Source: Amylibacter sp. IMCC11727
GTDB taxonomy: Bacteria; Pseudomonadota; Alphaproteobacteria; Rhodobacterales; Rhodobacteraceae
Assembly: GCF_029854195.1 (NCBI RefSeq)
Contig: NZ_CP122960.1
Span: forward strand, 124,001 to 188,000
DNA: 64,000 nucleotides
Direction of reading: 5' to 3'
How positions within the stretch are numbered: position 1 is the stretch's first letter; every line of letters begins with the position of its first letter. The notes beneath the pieces were generated by a model. The model was not told the DNA's origin. It saw only the letters and a list, made by a program, of their open reading frames with translations, and ran no database searches. Of the stretch, positions 55,903 to 63,921 are shown in pieces. Both the position numbers and the translations under genes were made by a program.

Positions 55903-57405
55903 ATGCGGTTTTTCAATCTGCGTGCGGTGGTAAGTGCGGTAGTTCTGGGCTGTGTTTCAGGTGGCGTTAGTGCGCAGGAGATTACTCTGTCGGCCATAGA
56001 AGGAGATCAGCAGGTTACTGGTACGCTGATCGAATTTGATGGTGAATTCTTTCGTGTTGAGACCGAATTTGGCCCTGTCACAGTCGATGCACGGACCGTC
56101 ACATGTAGCGGCGAAAGCTGCCCCGCACCATCAACCGAAGTGGAACAGCTGAACGCGATGGGTGATCCGTCTATTGCGCTGCCCTTGATCGAGGCGTTTG
56201 CGCTGTATCAAGGGGCGGAGATTTCCATTGCAGGTACGGACGCGCAGGTTGTGACCGTGACAACCGAAGCGGGATCCGTGTTGGCCGAAGTGACGATATC
56301 TAAAGGGTCGACCGATGCGCTGCGTGATGGATCAGATACGATTTGGATTTCAACCGCTGCACCCGTTGATCCATCTTTGGCGCAGGTGATTGGGCTTGAT
56401 GCTATTGTCATTGCAGCATCTGATGTGAACCCTGTTGGGGCCATTACACTGGATCAAATGCGAGGGGTTTTGGATGGATCTATTACCAACTGGAAAGACT
56501 TAGGTGGTGGAGATTCTGACATCGTTGTTCACACTGCCAAAGGTAATTCAGGGTTTCAAGCACAGGTCGAAACCTTAGGGCTGGTTCCATCCGAGGACAT
56601 CGCCGCAACAACACATCCACGATTGAAAGAAGCCGCAGATGCAGTTGCAAATGATCCATTTGGTTTGGCCATTCTGCCCTTTTCGGGGATTCGCACAGCG
56701 CGGGCCATGGGGTTGCGCGGGTCCTGTGGGATGCACAACGACGCGAATAGTTTTGCGGTGCAGTCTGGGGCCTATCCCATGCAATACGCGCTGTATGTGT
56801 CGAAGCCGAACAAGCGATTGCCGCTATTTGCACGGGAATTTATCGCGTTTTTGGAAACCGAACAGGCGCAAGCCGTCATCGCGGATTTGGGATTTGCGGA
56901 TTTGGGGATCAGTGCGCTGCGACTGGATCGTCAGGGTCAGAGATTGGCCAATTCCATGATGATTATCGGCAAGGAAGTTCCGCTGAAAGATGTGCGCGAG
57001 ATGACGGCGATTATGTCTGGTGCGCAATTATTGTCGGCGACGTTTCGATTTGAGGCGGGTTCGACACGGCTCGACGGACCATCGCGGGTGAACGTAGATG
57101 CGCTGTTGGATGGAATTGCGCTCGGAAATTATGCGGATAAGGCGATTTATCTAATGGGGTTTTCGGATGGGGAAGGCCGCGCGCGACAGAATAAATCCTT
57201 GTCCAAAGATCGTGCTGAGGCTGTGTTCGCCGCGTTACAAGAATCGGCACCAGAGAGTGCGCTAGATGATGTGACGATTGAGGTGTTGGGGTATGGTGAA
57301 GCATCACCGTTGGTGTGCGAAGACAGCCCGCAAGATGCCGCAATCAATCGGCGTGTTGAGGTTTGGGTAAAGGATCGTGTCGCGCCTGTGGAAGTGGCCG
57401 AATAA
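55903..57405 (+). CDS. phosphate-binding-like (PstS-type) domain fused to OmpA domain
   Basis: A 500-residue exported protein. The signal peptide is at 1-24 (ending GGVSAQ), with a small beta domain to about 75. A periplasmic binding-protein domain at about 90-330 has WISTAAPVDPSLAQ, LDQMRGVLDGSITNWKDLGG, VHTAKGNSGFQAQVETLG and DPFGLAILPFSGIRTARAMG, like PstS relatives. An OmpA-type peptidoglycan-binding domain at 375-495 has FRFEAGSTRLDG, DRAEAVFAALQ and AAINRRVEVWVKD. The fusion would tether a ligand-binding domain to the cell wall; the ligand is unknown. Confidence 0.85.
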   Translation: MRFFNLRAVVSAVVLGCVSGGVSAQEITLSAIEGDQQVTGTLIEFDGEFFRVETEFGPVTVDARTVTCSGESCPAPSTEVEQLNAMGDPSIALPLIEAFALYQGAEISIAGTDAQVVTVTTEAGSVLAEVTISKGSTDALRDGSDTIWISTAAPVDPSLAQVIGLDAIVIAASDVNPVGAITLDQMRGVLDGSITNWKDLGGGDSDIVVHTAKGNSGFQAQVETLGLVPSEDIAATTHPRLKEAADAVANDPFGLAILPFSGIRTARAMGLRGSCGMHNDANSFAVQSGAYPMQYALYVSKPNKRLPLFAREFIAFLETEQAQAVIADLGFADLGISALRLDRQGQRLANSMMIIGKEVPLKDVREMTAIMSGAQLLSATFRFEAGSTRLDGPSRVNVDALLDGIALGNYADKAIYLMGFSDGEGRARQNKSLSKDRAEAVFAALQESAPESALDDVTIEVLGYGEASPLVCEDSPQDAAINRRVEVWVKDRVAPVEVAE

Positions 57406-57421
57406 TCCCACGAGGCAAACC

Positions 57422-58171
57422 TCAAAGAAGGCCCATAGCGCGAAAGCTGCTATCTGTTTCTGCGCCGATGATGACGTGGTCGTGCAAGGTGACGCCAATG
57501 GCGTTGATGGCGTTTTCCACAAGCAGGGTCATGTCGATGTCGGCTTGGGAGGGTTCGGGATTTCCGCTGGGGTGATTGTGGACAAGGATCATAGCGCTGG
57601 CGTTGAGTTCTAGGGCGCGTTTTGCGACCTCGCGGGGGTAGACAGGAACGTGATCCACCGTCCCCTTTTGTTGTTCTTCATCGGCGATGAGGACGTTCTT
57701 TTTATCCAGAAACAAGATGCGAAATTGTTCTGTTTCGCGGTGTGCCATTGCGGTTTTGCAATAGGTCATGAGGGCGGACCAGCTGGAGAGCACATCAGTG
57801 TTGAGGACCTTGGATTGGGCCAGCGAATGTGCGGCGGCCTCGACTATTTTCAATTCTTGAATGACGGCATCACCGACGCCTTGGATTTCAGCCAGCAAGC
57901 TCGGGCGGGCGGAGACCACGCGGTTGAAATCACCAAAACAGGCGAGGAGGCGTTTTGCCAGCGGTTTCACATCGCGGCGCAGGATGGCGCGAAAGAGGAC
58001 AAGTTCGAGGAGTTCATAGTCATTCAAGCCCGTTGGCCCAGCGCGCATGAACCGTTCACGCAAGCGTTTGCGGTGATCTTTAGAAAATTCAGGGGTGGAT
58101 CGGTCAAACGCAGCGGGCTCTGGCGTTTGATCGAATTGTAGCAGAGGTTGCTCTGTAAAGGCGTTGGTCAT
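57422..58171 (-). CDS. radC: RadC family JAB-domain protein
   Basis: A 249-residue RadC. Its N-terminal helix-hairpin-helix part has NDYELLELVLFRAILRRDVK followed by the JAB/MPN metalloprotease-like domain with VPVYPREVAKRALELNASAM and the zinc motif VHNHPSGNPEPSQADIDMT. Despite its name, a repair role is not established. The only suitable start, ATG 58171, lies at the edge of a stable hairpin (58169-58193). It is 38 bases downstream of map. Confidence 0.93.
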   Translation of the reverse strand: MTNAFTEQPLLQFDQTPEPAAFDRSTPEFSKDHRKRLRERFMRAGPTGLNDYELLELVLFRAILRRDVKPLAKRLLACFGDFNRVVSARPSLLAEIQGVGDAVIQELKIVEAAAHSLAQSKVLNTDVLSSWSALMTYCKTAMAHRETEQFRILFLDKKNVLIADEEQQKGTVDHVPVYPREVAKRALELNASAMILVHNHPSGNPEPSQADIDMTLLVENAINAIGVTLHDHVIIGAETDSSFRAMGLL

Positions 58172-58193
58172 TCCCTCACTGTGTGGGGGAATG
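58169..58193. promoter_or_regulatory. hairpin at the radC start codon
   Basis: Two 11-base arms (58169-58179 and 58183-58193) are complementary except for one position, a T-G wobble on plus and an A-C mismatch on minus, with a 3-base loop. On the map-radC message the radC ATG and the GAGGG just before it lie in the right arm. It may restrict radC translation or end map transcription. Confidence 0.55.
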
Positions 58194-58209
58194 GTTAATC
58201 AGACGTGAA

Positions 58210-59052
58210 TCAAGGCTGTGTTGGGTGGAACAAACCTGCGGGGGATTCTGTGAAAATCTCAACGCCGTCAGCCGTGACGCCCATGGAGTGTTCGAATTGG
58301 GCTGACAAAGATTTGTCGCGCGTGATTGCTGTCCAATCATCGGCGAGGACTTTGGTTTCTGGGCGGCCAAGGTTCACCATGGGTTCGATGGTGAAGAACA
58401 TGCCTTCTTCGAGAACAGGGCCAGTGCCCCAACGGCCGTAGTGCAGAACGTTCGGCGGGGAGTGGAATACGCGGCCAAGGCCGTGACCGCAGAAATCGCG
58501 CACGACGGAGCATTTTTGCGCTTCGACATAGCGTTGGATGGCTGCGCCGATATCGCCGAATGTGTTGCCGGGTTTGACTTGGTCGATGCCGATCATGAGG
58601 GCGTCATGGGTGACTTGGATCAAGCGTTTGGCATAGGGTTTCGCGTCCCCTGCGATGTACATGCGGGAATTGTCGCCATACCAACCGTTGAGGATACAGG
58701 TCACGTCGATGTTGAGAATATCGCCGTCGAACAGTGTATCATCGGTGCGTTTGTTTTTGTCGTTTTTCCATGACGGAATTTTACTGCCAGGGATGCCGTG
58801 GCACACCACGTGGTTCACGGAAATGCACGATGATTTCGGATATCCACGATAGCCGAGCGTGGCTGGGGTAGAATCGTTTTCGATCATGAAATCGTGGCAC
58901 AGTTTGTCCAGATCATCGAGCTTTGCGCCAGGAACAACATGCGGGCCAATCATATCGAGAATTTCTGCCGCCAAGCGACCAGCCGCGCGCATGCCTTCGA
59001 ATTCTTCCTTCGAGTGCAGGGTGATGCCGTCTTTGTTGAGCCGTGGGGTCAC
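58210..59052 (-). CDS. map: Methionine aminopeptidase type I
   Basis: A 280-residue Map removing N-terminal Met from new proteins. Metal ligands and motifs are visible: SSCISVNHVVCHGIPG (substrate His), GDILNIDVTCILNGWYGDNS (two Asp), VRDFCGHGLGRVFHSPPNVL (His), FFTIEPMVN (Glu) and SAQFEHSMGVTADG (Glu). The start is GTG 59052. It is followed by radC and preceded by sfsA on the same strand, the usual sfsA-map-radC order in Rhodobacterales. Confidence 0.96.
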   Translation of the reverse strand: MTPRLNKDGITLHSKEEFEGMRAAGRLAAEILDMIGPHVVPGAKLDDLDKLCHDFMIENDSTPATLGYRGYPKSSCISVNHVVCHGIPGSKIPSWKNDKNKRTDDTLFDGDILNIDVTCILNGWYGDNSRMYIAGDAKPYAKRLIQVTHDALMIGIDQVKPGNTFGDIGAAIQRYVEAQKCSVVRDFCGHGLGRVFHSPPNVLHYGRWGTGPVLEEGMFFTIEPMVNLGRPETKVLADDWTAITRDKSLSAQFEHSMGVTADGVEIFTESPAGLFHPTQP

Positions 59053-59119
59053 GAGGTGTCTCCGTCAATTTGTCGTGCGGGTGATAGAGGAAATAGGGCG
59101 TTATTGCCAGTGGGGCGAT

Positions 59120-59827
59120 TTAATTTTGTTTAACGGGCAACGCATTGGCCAATTTAATGTCGGTTGGGGTGATGTCACAGGCGTAAGCGAGGGTTTCAAC
59201 ACCAGCTGCAATGGCGGTTTTATATGCCGCAGAATAGGCGGGATCGAGGGCATGGGCGAGGCGGAACTTATCGCAGTCGGTGCGTTGAACGAGGTAGAGC
59301 ATGACGGCGCGATGACCTTGGCGCACCATTTCGGTAAGTTCGTTGAGGTGCTTTGTGCCGCGTTCTGTGACCGTGTCGGGAAATTCGGCCCAGCCATCTG
59401 GAGCCGTGAGCGTGACGTTCTTTACTTCAACATAGCAATCGGGTCGGGCGTCATCTGTGAGGAGGAAATCAATTCGCGAGCCTGTGCCGTATTTTGCCTC
59501 TGGTCGGATATGTGCGTAAGGGGCGAGGGTTGGGATATGTTTGGCGAGGAGGGCTTCTTTCACCAAACGGTTGGTGAGGGCGGTGTCGATTCCTGCGAAA
59601 TGACCATTGGCCAGTTCGACGAATTTCCAAGAGTAATTCAATTTCTTTTTCGGGTCATCGTTAGGTTCGAGCCAAACGCGGAGACCTTCGTCTTTTAGCC
59701 CTGTCATCGCGCCTGTATTGGCACAGTGAGCGGTTACGATATCGCCATTTTCAAGAATGCAATCTGCCAAAAACCGTTTGTAACGTTTGATCAACGTTGC
59801 GGGAACGAGGGGGGTGGAGAATTGCAT
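59120..59827 (-). CDS. sfsA: SfsA family DNA/RNA nuclease-like protein
   Basis: A 235-residue SfsA (sugar fermentation stimulation protein). The N-terminal OB-type part has LIKRYKRFLADCILENGDIV, AHCANTGAMTGL and WKFVELANGHFAGIDTAL. The PD-(D/E)XK-like part has RIDFLLTDDARPDCYVEVKN, i.e. the D...E-V-K core, and TVTERGTKHLNEL. Members bind DNA, and a nuclease role has been proposed. ATG 59827 is divergent from the cinA-like gene. Confidence 0.95.
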   Translation of the reverse strand: MQFSTPLVPATLIKRYKRFLADCILENGDIVTAHCANTGAMTGLKDEGLRVWLEPNDDPKKKLNYSWKFVELANGHFAGIDTALTNRLVKEALLAKHIPTLAPYAHIRPEAKYGTGSRIDFLLTDDARPDCYVEVKNVTLTAPDGWAEFPDTVTERGTKHLNELTEMVRQGHRAVMLYLVQRTDCDKFRLAHALDPAYSAAYKTAIAAGVETLAYACDITPTDIKLANALPVKQN

Positions 59828-59868
59828 GGTGAATCCGTAAGACTAGGGCAACGATAAGGACAGATAAT

Positions 59869-60594
59869 ATGACGAACCCTACTGCTGCAATGCTTGTGAT
59901 TGGCGATGAGATTTTGTCAGGGCGGACGCGCGATGCGAATATGTATCATTTGGCGGGACGACTGACAGAGATGGGGATCGACCTGAAAGAAGTGCGTGTC
60001 GTGTCGGATGATGCCAGCGAAATTGTCGATGCGGTCAACGGGTTGCGCAGCAAATTCGATCATGTGTTCACCAGTGGTGGCATTGGGCCGACCCATGATG
60101 ATATCACGGCGGATAATGTAGCGGCAGCGTTTGGTGTGCCGATTGGGCCGCGACAAGATGCCATTGATATATTGGCGACGAACTATCCGGGTGGTCATAC
60201 GGAGTTGAATGCAGCGCGAATGCGGATGACACGCATTCCTGAAGGCGCGGTCTTGATTGATAATCCGATCTCCAAAGCGCCTGGATTCACCATTGGCAAT
60301 GTGCATGTGATGGCGGGTGTTCCAAAGATATTCGAAGTGATGCTGGATGGGTTATTGCCCAAGTTGACGGGTGGGGACCCTGTGGTTTCTGAAAGTGTGC
60401 GGTTGAACATTCCTGAAGGGGATGTGGCAGGGCCGCTCGGGTTGATTGCCGATGCTTTTCCGACGCTTTCGATTGGGTCTTATCCGTTTTCAAATTCCGA
60501 AGGCTACGGCACGAATATCGTGATGCGCGGGACGCGGGCGTCGTTGGTGGCTGAAGCTGCGGAAAAGGTACGGGAAACGTTTGATGTGGACTGA
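59869..60594 (+). CDS. molybdopterin-binding (CinA N-terminal type) protein
   Basis: A 241-residue protein with the MoaB/CinA N-terminal fold: AAMLVIGDEILSGRTRDANM near the start, VFTSGGIGPTHDDITADNVA, and VMAGVPKIFEVMLDGLLP. It lacks the C-terminal nicotinamide-nucleotide amidase domain of full CinA, so it is probably a stand-alone ADP-ribose-pyrophosphatase-like or pterin-binding protein. AAGGA precedes the ATG. It overlaps the next gene by 11 bases. Confidence 0.9.
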   Translation: MTNPTAAMLVIGDEILSGRTRDANMYHLAGRLTEMGIDLKEVRVVSDDASEIVDAVNGLRSKFDHVFTSGGIGPTHDDITADNVAAAFGVPIGPRQDAIDILATNYPGGHTELNAARMRMTRIPEGAVLIDNPISKAPGFTIGNVHVMAGVPKIFEVMLDGLLPKLTGGDPVVSESVRLNIPEGDVAGPLGLIADAFPTLSIGSYPFSNSEGYGTNIVMRGTRASLVAEAAEKVRETFDVD

Positions 60595-61285
60595 AGCAGA
60601 CCTGTTTGCAGCGGTGGACGCAACCTGGCCAGCAGCAGAGATGACGCAGGTGGAAGGCTGGACCATTCGCGAGGGTCGTAGTGGCGGACAGCGGGTATCG
60701 GCGGCCTCTGGCAAAGGGGATATTTCTGTGGCTGAGACCGCGATGATGGCGCTGGGTCAGGATAAGTTATTCATGATCCAAGGAGCGCAAACGGAGTTGG
60801 ATGCAGAGCTGGCAGATCGTGGGTATGTTGTGAAAGACCCTGTGGATTTGTTGGTCTGTGATGCGGCCAGTTTAGCAGATGGGTTTAAACCGAAACTGGA
60901 TGCGATTTTTGCGCAGTCGCCGATGCCGATTCTCGCCGAGATTTGGGCAGAAGGTGGCATTGGCCCAGCGCGGTTGGATGTGATGCGGCGGGCCGTTTGT
61001 AACAAAACTTTTGTGATGGGGCGGATTGATGCGCGGGCTTCTGCGGCGGCATTCGTGGCGGCATCGGGTGGCATTTGCATGGCCCATGCGGTGGAGGTTT
61101 TAACCCGTGAACGGCGGCGTGGCGTCGCCGAACGCATGATGCGCGCAGCCGCGTGGTGGGGTTTGCGACACGGCGCGGAGACGTTTTGCGTTTTGACCAC
61201 GCAGGCAAATACGGGTGCGCAGAGCCTGTATCGAAAGTTGGGCATGGAAACTGGTGCGCAGTATCACTACCGTATCAAAGTGTAA
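60584..61285 (+). CDS. GNAT family N-acetyltransferase
   Basis: A 233-residue acetyltransferase. The N-terminal half (WTEADLFAAVDATWPAAEMT) is divergent. The C-terminal half shows the GNAT core, with AHAVEVLTRERRRGVAERMM (CoA-binding R/Q-x2-G-x-A type loop) and VLTTQANTGAQSLYRKLGME. Start is ATG 60584; a TTG at 60581 directly precedes it. The substrate is unknown. It overlaps the cinA-like gene and is followed after 11 bases by the AhpD-like gene. Confidence 0.88.
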   Translation: MWTEADLFAAVDATWPAAEMTQVEGWTIREGRSGGQRVSAASGKGDISVAETAMMALGQDKLFMIQGAQTELDAELADRGYVVKDPVDLLVCDAASLADGFKPKLDAIFAQSPMPILAEIWAEGGIGPARLDVMRRAVCNKTFVMGRIDARASAAAFVAASGGICMAHAVEVLTRERRRGVAERMMRAAAWWGLRHGAETFCVLTTQANTGAQSLYRKLGMETGAQYHYRIKV

Positions 61286-61296
61286 GGGAGAGTCTG

Positions 61297-61860
61297 ATGA
61301 CCAAGAATGTGACTGCGCTGGATTTGCCGATGGCAGAGTTGCCGCCTGAAACGCAGCGGTATTTCGATATTTGCGTGGAGAAATTGGGCTTTGTTCCGAA
61401 TGTGTTGCAATCTTATGCGCATAATGTGGATAAGCTGAACGCGTTTACGGGCATGTACAACGATCTGATGTTGGGGGACAGCGGGCTGAGCAAGCTGGAA
61501 CGCGAGATGATTGCCGTGGTCGTTTCATCCATCAACAAGTGTTTTTACTGTTTGGTGTCACATGGATCGGCGGTGCGTCAGATCAGCGGCAAACCAGAAT
61601 TGGGCGAAGCCTTGGTGATGAATTATCGTGTGGCCGACCTGTCAACGCGGGAGCGGGCGATTTTGGATTTTGCGGTGAAGATGACAGAGGCAAGCGCCAA
61701 GATAGAAGAGCCAGATCGCCAGCTGTTGCGCGATGCAGGTTTGAGCGATGCGGACATTTGGGACGTGGCTGCGGTGGCGTCTTTTTATAACATGTCGAAC
61801 AGGTTCTCTTCGGCTGTCGCGATGGAGCCTAATCCAGAGTATCACAGCGCGTACAGATGA
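61297..61860 (+). CDS. peroxidase-related AhpD-like protein
   Basis: A 187-residue protein of the AhpD/carboxymuconolactone-decarboxylase superfamily, subgroup 'peroxidase-related enzyme'. The redox motif is SINKCFYCLVSHG (CxxC with His three residues later). Further family sequence is YNDLMLGDSGLSKLEREMIA and FYNMSNRFSSA. It probably reduces peroxides or accepts electrons via the CxxC. ATG 61297 has GGGAG upstream; the 48 codons above belong to the GNAT overlap. The 3' ATGA overlaps the OmpA gene. Confidence 0.92.
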   Translation: MTKNVTALDLPMAELPPETQRYFDICVEKLGFVPNVLQSYAHNVDKLNAFTGMYNDLMLGDSGLSKLEREMIAVVVSSINKCFYCLVSHGSAVRQISGKPELGEALVMNYRVADLSTRERAILDFAVKMTEASAKIEEPDRQLLRDAGLSDADIWDVAAVASFYNMSNRFSSAVAMEPNPEYHSAYR

Positions 61861-62774
61861 GACTTGGCCTTGCCCTTTGTAGTGTTGCATTGATCGCGCC
61901 AACCCTTGGGGCGGCGGAATTTGTGTTGCAACTGCCATTGGGGGCAAAGGCAACCTATTCCGAAGTAGAAACAACGCTCGCGGCAAAGGTTCCTGTTGGG
62001 CCATTTGCTGATGGTGTTTTGCCAACCGAAGATACGCCGCAGAATATTCGGCGCACGGTGTTTGCCATGGGAGGTGAGCAAACCGTGGCAGAGGTGCGGT
62101 CTGGCATCGCGGATCAATTGGAACGATCTGGATACGACGAGATATTATCCTGCGTTGCCCGAGACTGTGGCGGGTATGATTTTCGATTTGCCATTGATGT
62201 CGTGGACGAGCCGATGATGCGCGTGGATTTGCGTGATTTTCAGTTCATCACGGCCAAACAAACGGTTACGGAAAATCCCGCCTTTGTGACGTTTTTGTTA
62301 AGTAAGTCGCCTGTGTCCGTTTACGTGCAAATGACGGAGTACCGCCCAACACCAGCAGATGGCGCATTGGTGGATACTGTTGAAACAGGGCCTGTGGCGT
62401 CGATTGGCACTCCTTTGGAAATTACGGGGGATGTTTCGACGGTTTTGGAAGGTCTGACGTTTGACGCGGGCAGCACAACGTTGGGGGCTGATCCAAATGG
62501 GGCGTTGGCTGCGTTGGCCGAAAAACTGAAATCAGATGAAAGTTTGCGGGTTCTATTGGTTGGGCATTCTGACATGTCAGGATCGCTTGAAGGGAATATC
62601 ACGGTATCGCGGAAGCGGGCCGAGTCTGTACGCGCGGCGTTGATTAATGACCATGGGATTTCGGCAGATCGGTTGGAGGCGCATGGCGTTGGGTTTTTAT
62701 CGCCGCGCGCTACCAATGAAACCGAAGAGGGCGCACAAAAAAACCGCCGTGTTGAGGCGGTTTTTTCGAGATAA
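61857..62774 (+). CDS. OmpA family envelope protein
   Basis: A 305-residue protein with signal peptide 1-19 (LALCSVALIAPTLGAAEF). A middle domain of unknown type has two Cys (LSCVARDCGGYDF). An OmpA-type peptidoglycan-binding domain at about 195-303 has LTFDAGSTTLG, VLLVGHSDMSG, SRKRAESVRAALINDHGI, DRLEAHGVGFLSP and KNRRVEAVFSR. The last ten codons double as a terminator hairpin (62738-62766). It begins in an ATGA overlap with the AhpD-like gene. Confidence 0.9.
   Translation: MRLGLALCSVALIAPTLGAAEFVLQLPLGAKATYSEVETTLAAKVPVGPFADGVLPTEDTPQNIRRTVFAMGGEQTVAEVRSGIADQLERSGYDEILSCVARDCGGYDFRFAIDVVDEPMMRVDLRDFQFITAKQTVTENPAFVTFLLSKSPVSVYVQMTEYRPTPADGALVDTVETGPVASIGTPLEITGDVSTVLEGLTFDAGSTTLGADPNGALAALAEKLKSDESLRVLLVGHSDMSGSLEGNITVSRKRAESVRAALINDHGISADRLEAHGVGFLSPRATNETEEGAQKNRRVEAVFSR
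62738..62766 (-). terminator. terminator hairpin inside the ompA-type 3' coding end
   Basis: AAAAAACCGCC (62738-62748) and GGCGGTTTTTT (62756-62766) form a perfect 11-pair stem with a 7-base loop. On minus it is followed by one more T and suits the LysR gene ending at 62808. On plus the T tract ends 5 bases before the ompA stop codon at 62772. Confidence 0.8.
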
Positions 62775-62807
62775 AGGTTTGATGAGGCGTCAAACCCCGA
62801 TCTGTTT

Positions 62808-63716
62808 TTAGCCCCAGTCTTCTGGACCTTTTTGTTTGAAATGCTCCACCAAGAAGTCGATGAAAGCACGCAGCTTTGGCTTTGTGTAAAGGCCAGGAGG
62901 GTAGACCACGTGGACGCCGAGTGTTTCAACTGGCAGTTCAGGAAGAACCGCTTTCAAACGACCATCTTCAACAGCTTCATGGTACAAAAAGCTGGGCAGG
63001 TAGGCGATGCCGAGACCTGCTTCGGCGGCTTGTAGCAAAGATTGTCCATCGTTCACCGTTAGAGAACCACCAGCACGGATCAGGCGTTTTTCACCAGATG
63101 CAGATGTGATTTTCCATGCGTTGCCCGAAGATTGGTTCGAGAAATGTAGTAGCTTGTGCTGCGCCAGATCGTCGATTTTCTGCGGAACACCATGTTCATA
63201 GAAATATTTCGGGGACCCGATCACACGCATGTTGGTTTCGGCCAGTTTCCGGGCCCGAAGGGATGAATCCTGCATCTCGCCAATGCGGATCGCCAGATCA
63301 AACCCTTCGGACAAAAGGTCAACGTTGCGGTTTGACAGAACCATGTTGACGTTAATTTCGGGATAGCGGTTCAAGAACGCGCCAAGTGCTTTGGAAATGT
63401 GGTTCACACCAAAGTCGGAGGTAGCGGACAAACGCAAGGAGCCGCGCGGCGTGGACTGCATGGATGTGACCATTGCGTCTGCTTCGCCAGCATCGTCGAG
63501 AACCTGACGTGCCTTATCATAATACGCGAGACCGATTTCTGTCGGGCTTACGCGGCGGGTTGTGCGGTTCAAAAGACGTGCGCCAAGGCGTGCTTCTAAT
63601 GATGACACATGCTTAGAAATTGCTGATTTTGACAGGCCCATTTTGCGGGCTGCATCTGTGAAACCGCCAAGGTCTACGACACTGGCGAAGGCTTCCATTT
63701 CGGTTAACCGATCCAT
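62808..63716 (-). CDS. LysR family transcriptional regulator
   Basis: A 302-residue LysR regulator. The N-terminal HTH is MEAFASVVDLGGFTDAARKM followed by LSKSAISKHVSSLEARLGAR, then RTTRRVSPTEIG. The effector domain starts near 90 (GSLRLSATSDFGVNHISKAL). It resembles the large CrgA/DmlR-like group. GAGG lies nine bases before the ATG, at the junction of two 8-base tandem repeats. It is divergent from the truncated gene at 63922, its likely target, and is convergent with the OmpA gene. Confidence 0.93.
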   Translation of the reverse strand: MDRLTEMEAFASVVDLGGFTDAARKMGLSKSAISKHVSSLEARLGARLLNRTTRRVSPTEIGLAYYDKARQVLDDAGEADAMVTSMQSTPRGSLRLSATSDFGVNHISKALGAFLNRYPEINVNMVLSNRNVDLLSEGFDLAIRIGEMQDSSLRARKLAETNMRVIGSPKYFYEHGVPQKIDDLAQHKLLHFSNQSSGNAWKITSASGEKRLIRAGGSLTVNDGQSLLQAAEAGLGIAYLPSFLYHEAVEDGRLKAVLPELPVETLGVHVVYPPGLYTKPKLRAFIDFLVEHFKQKGPEDWG

Positions 63717-63718
63717 AA

Positions 63719-63742
63719 CTCATTACCTCATTACTGAATTAC
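63719..63742. repeat. tandem 8-base repeats at the LysR ribosome site
   Basis: Two perfect copies of CTCATTAC (63719-63726, 63727-63734) and a third degenerate copy TGAATTAC (63735-63742). On the message the GAGG ribosome site is formed only at the junction of the two perfect copies, so unit loss would remove it. Confidence 0.6.
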
Positions 63743-63921
63743 TCAACTGTGCCGTTTATCGGGGGGGAATGCGTCACCAATTTGGAAACAAAAGGACATT
63801 CCGCGGTTTAAATTGGGAATTGTTGGGGCAACGTGCACAATGAAACAATTCATATTTCTAAGGAAACAACGCGGAGTCCCCTTATTTTATTCGGTTTATT
63901 TGAACTGAAAAAAGGCAGCCG

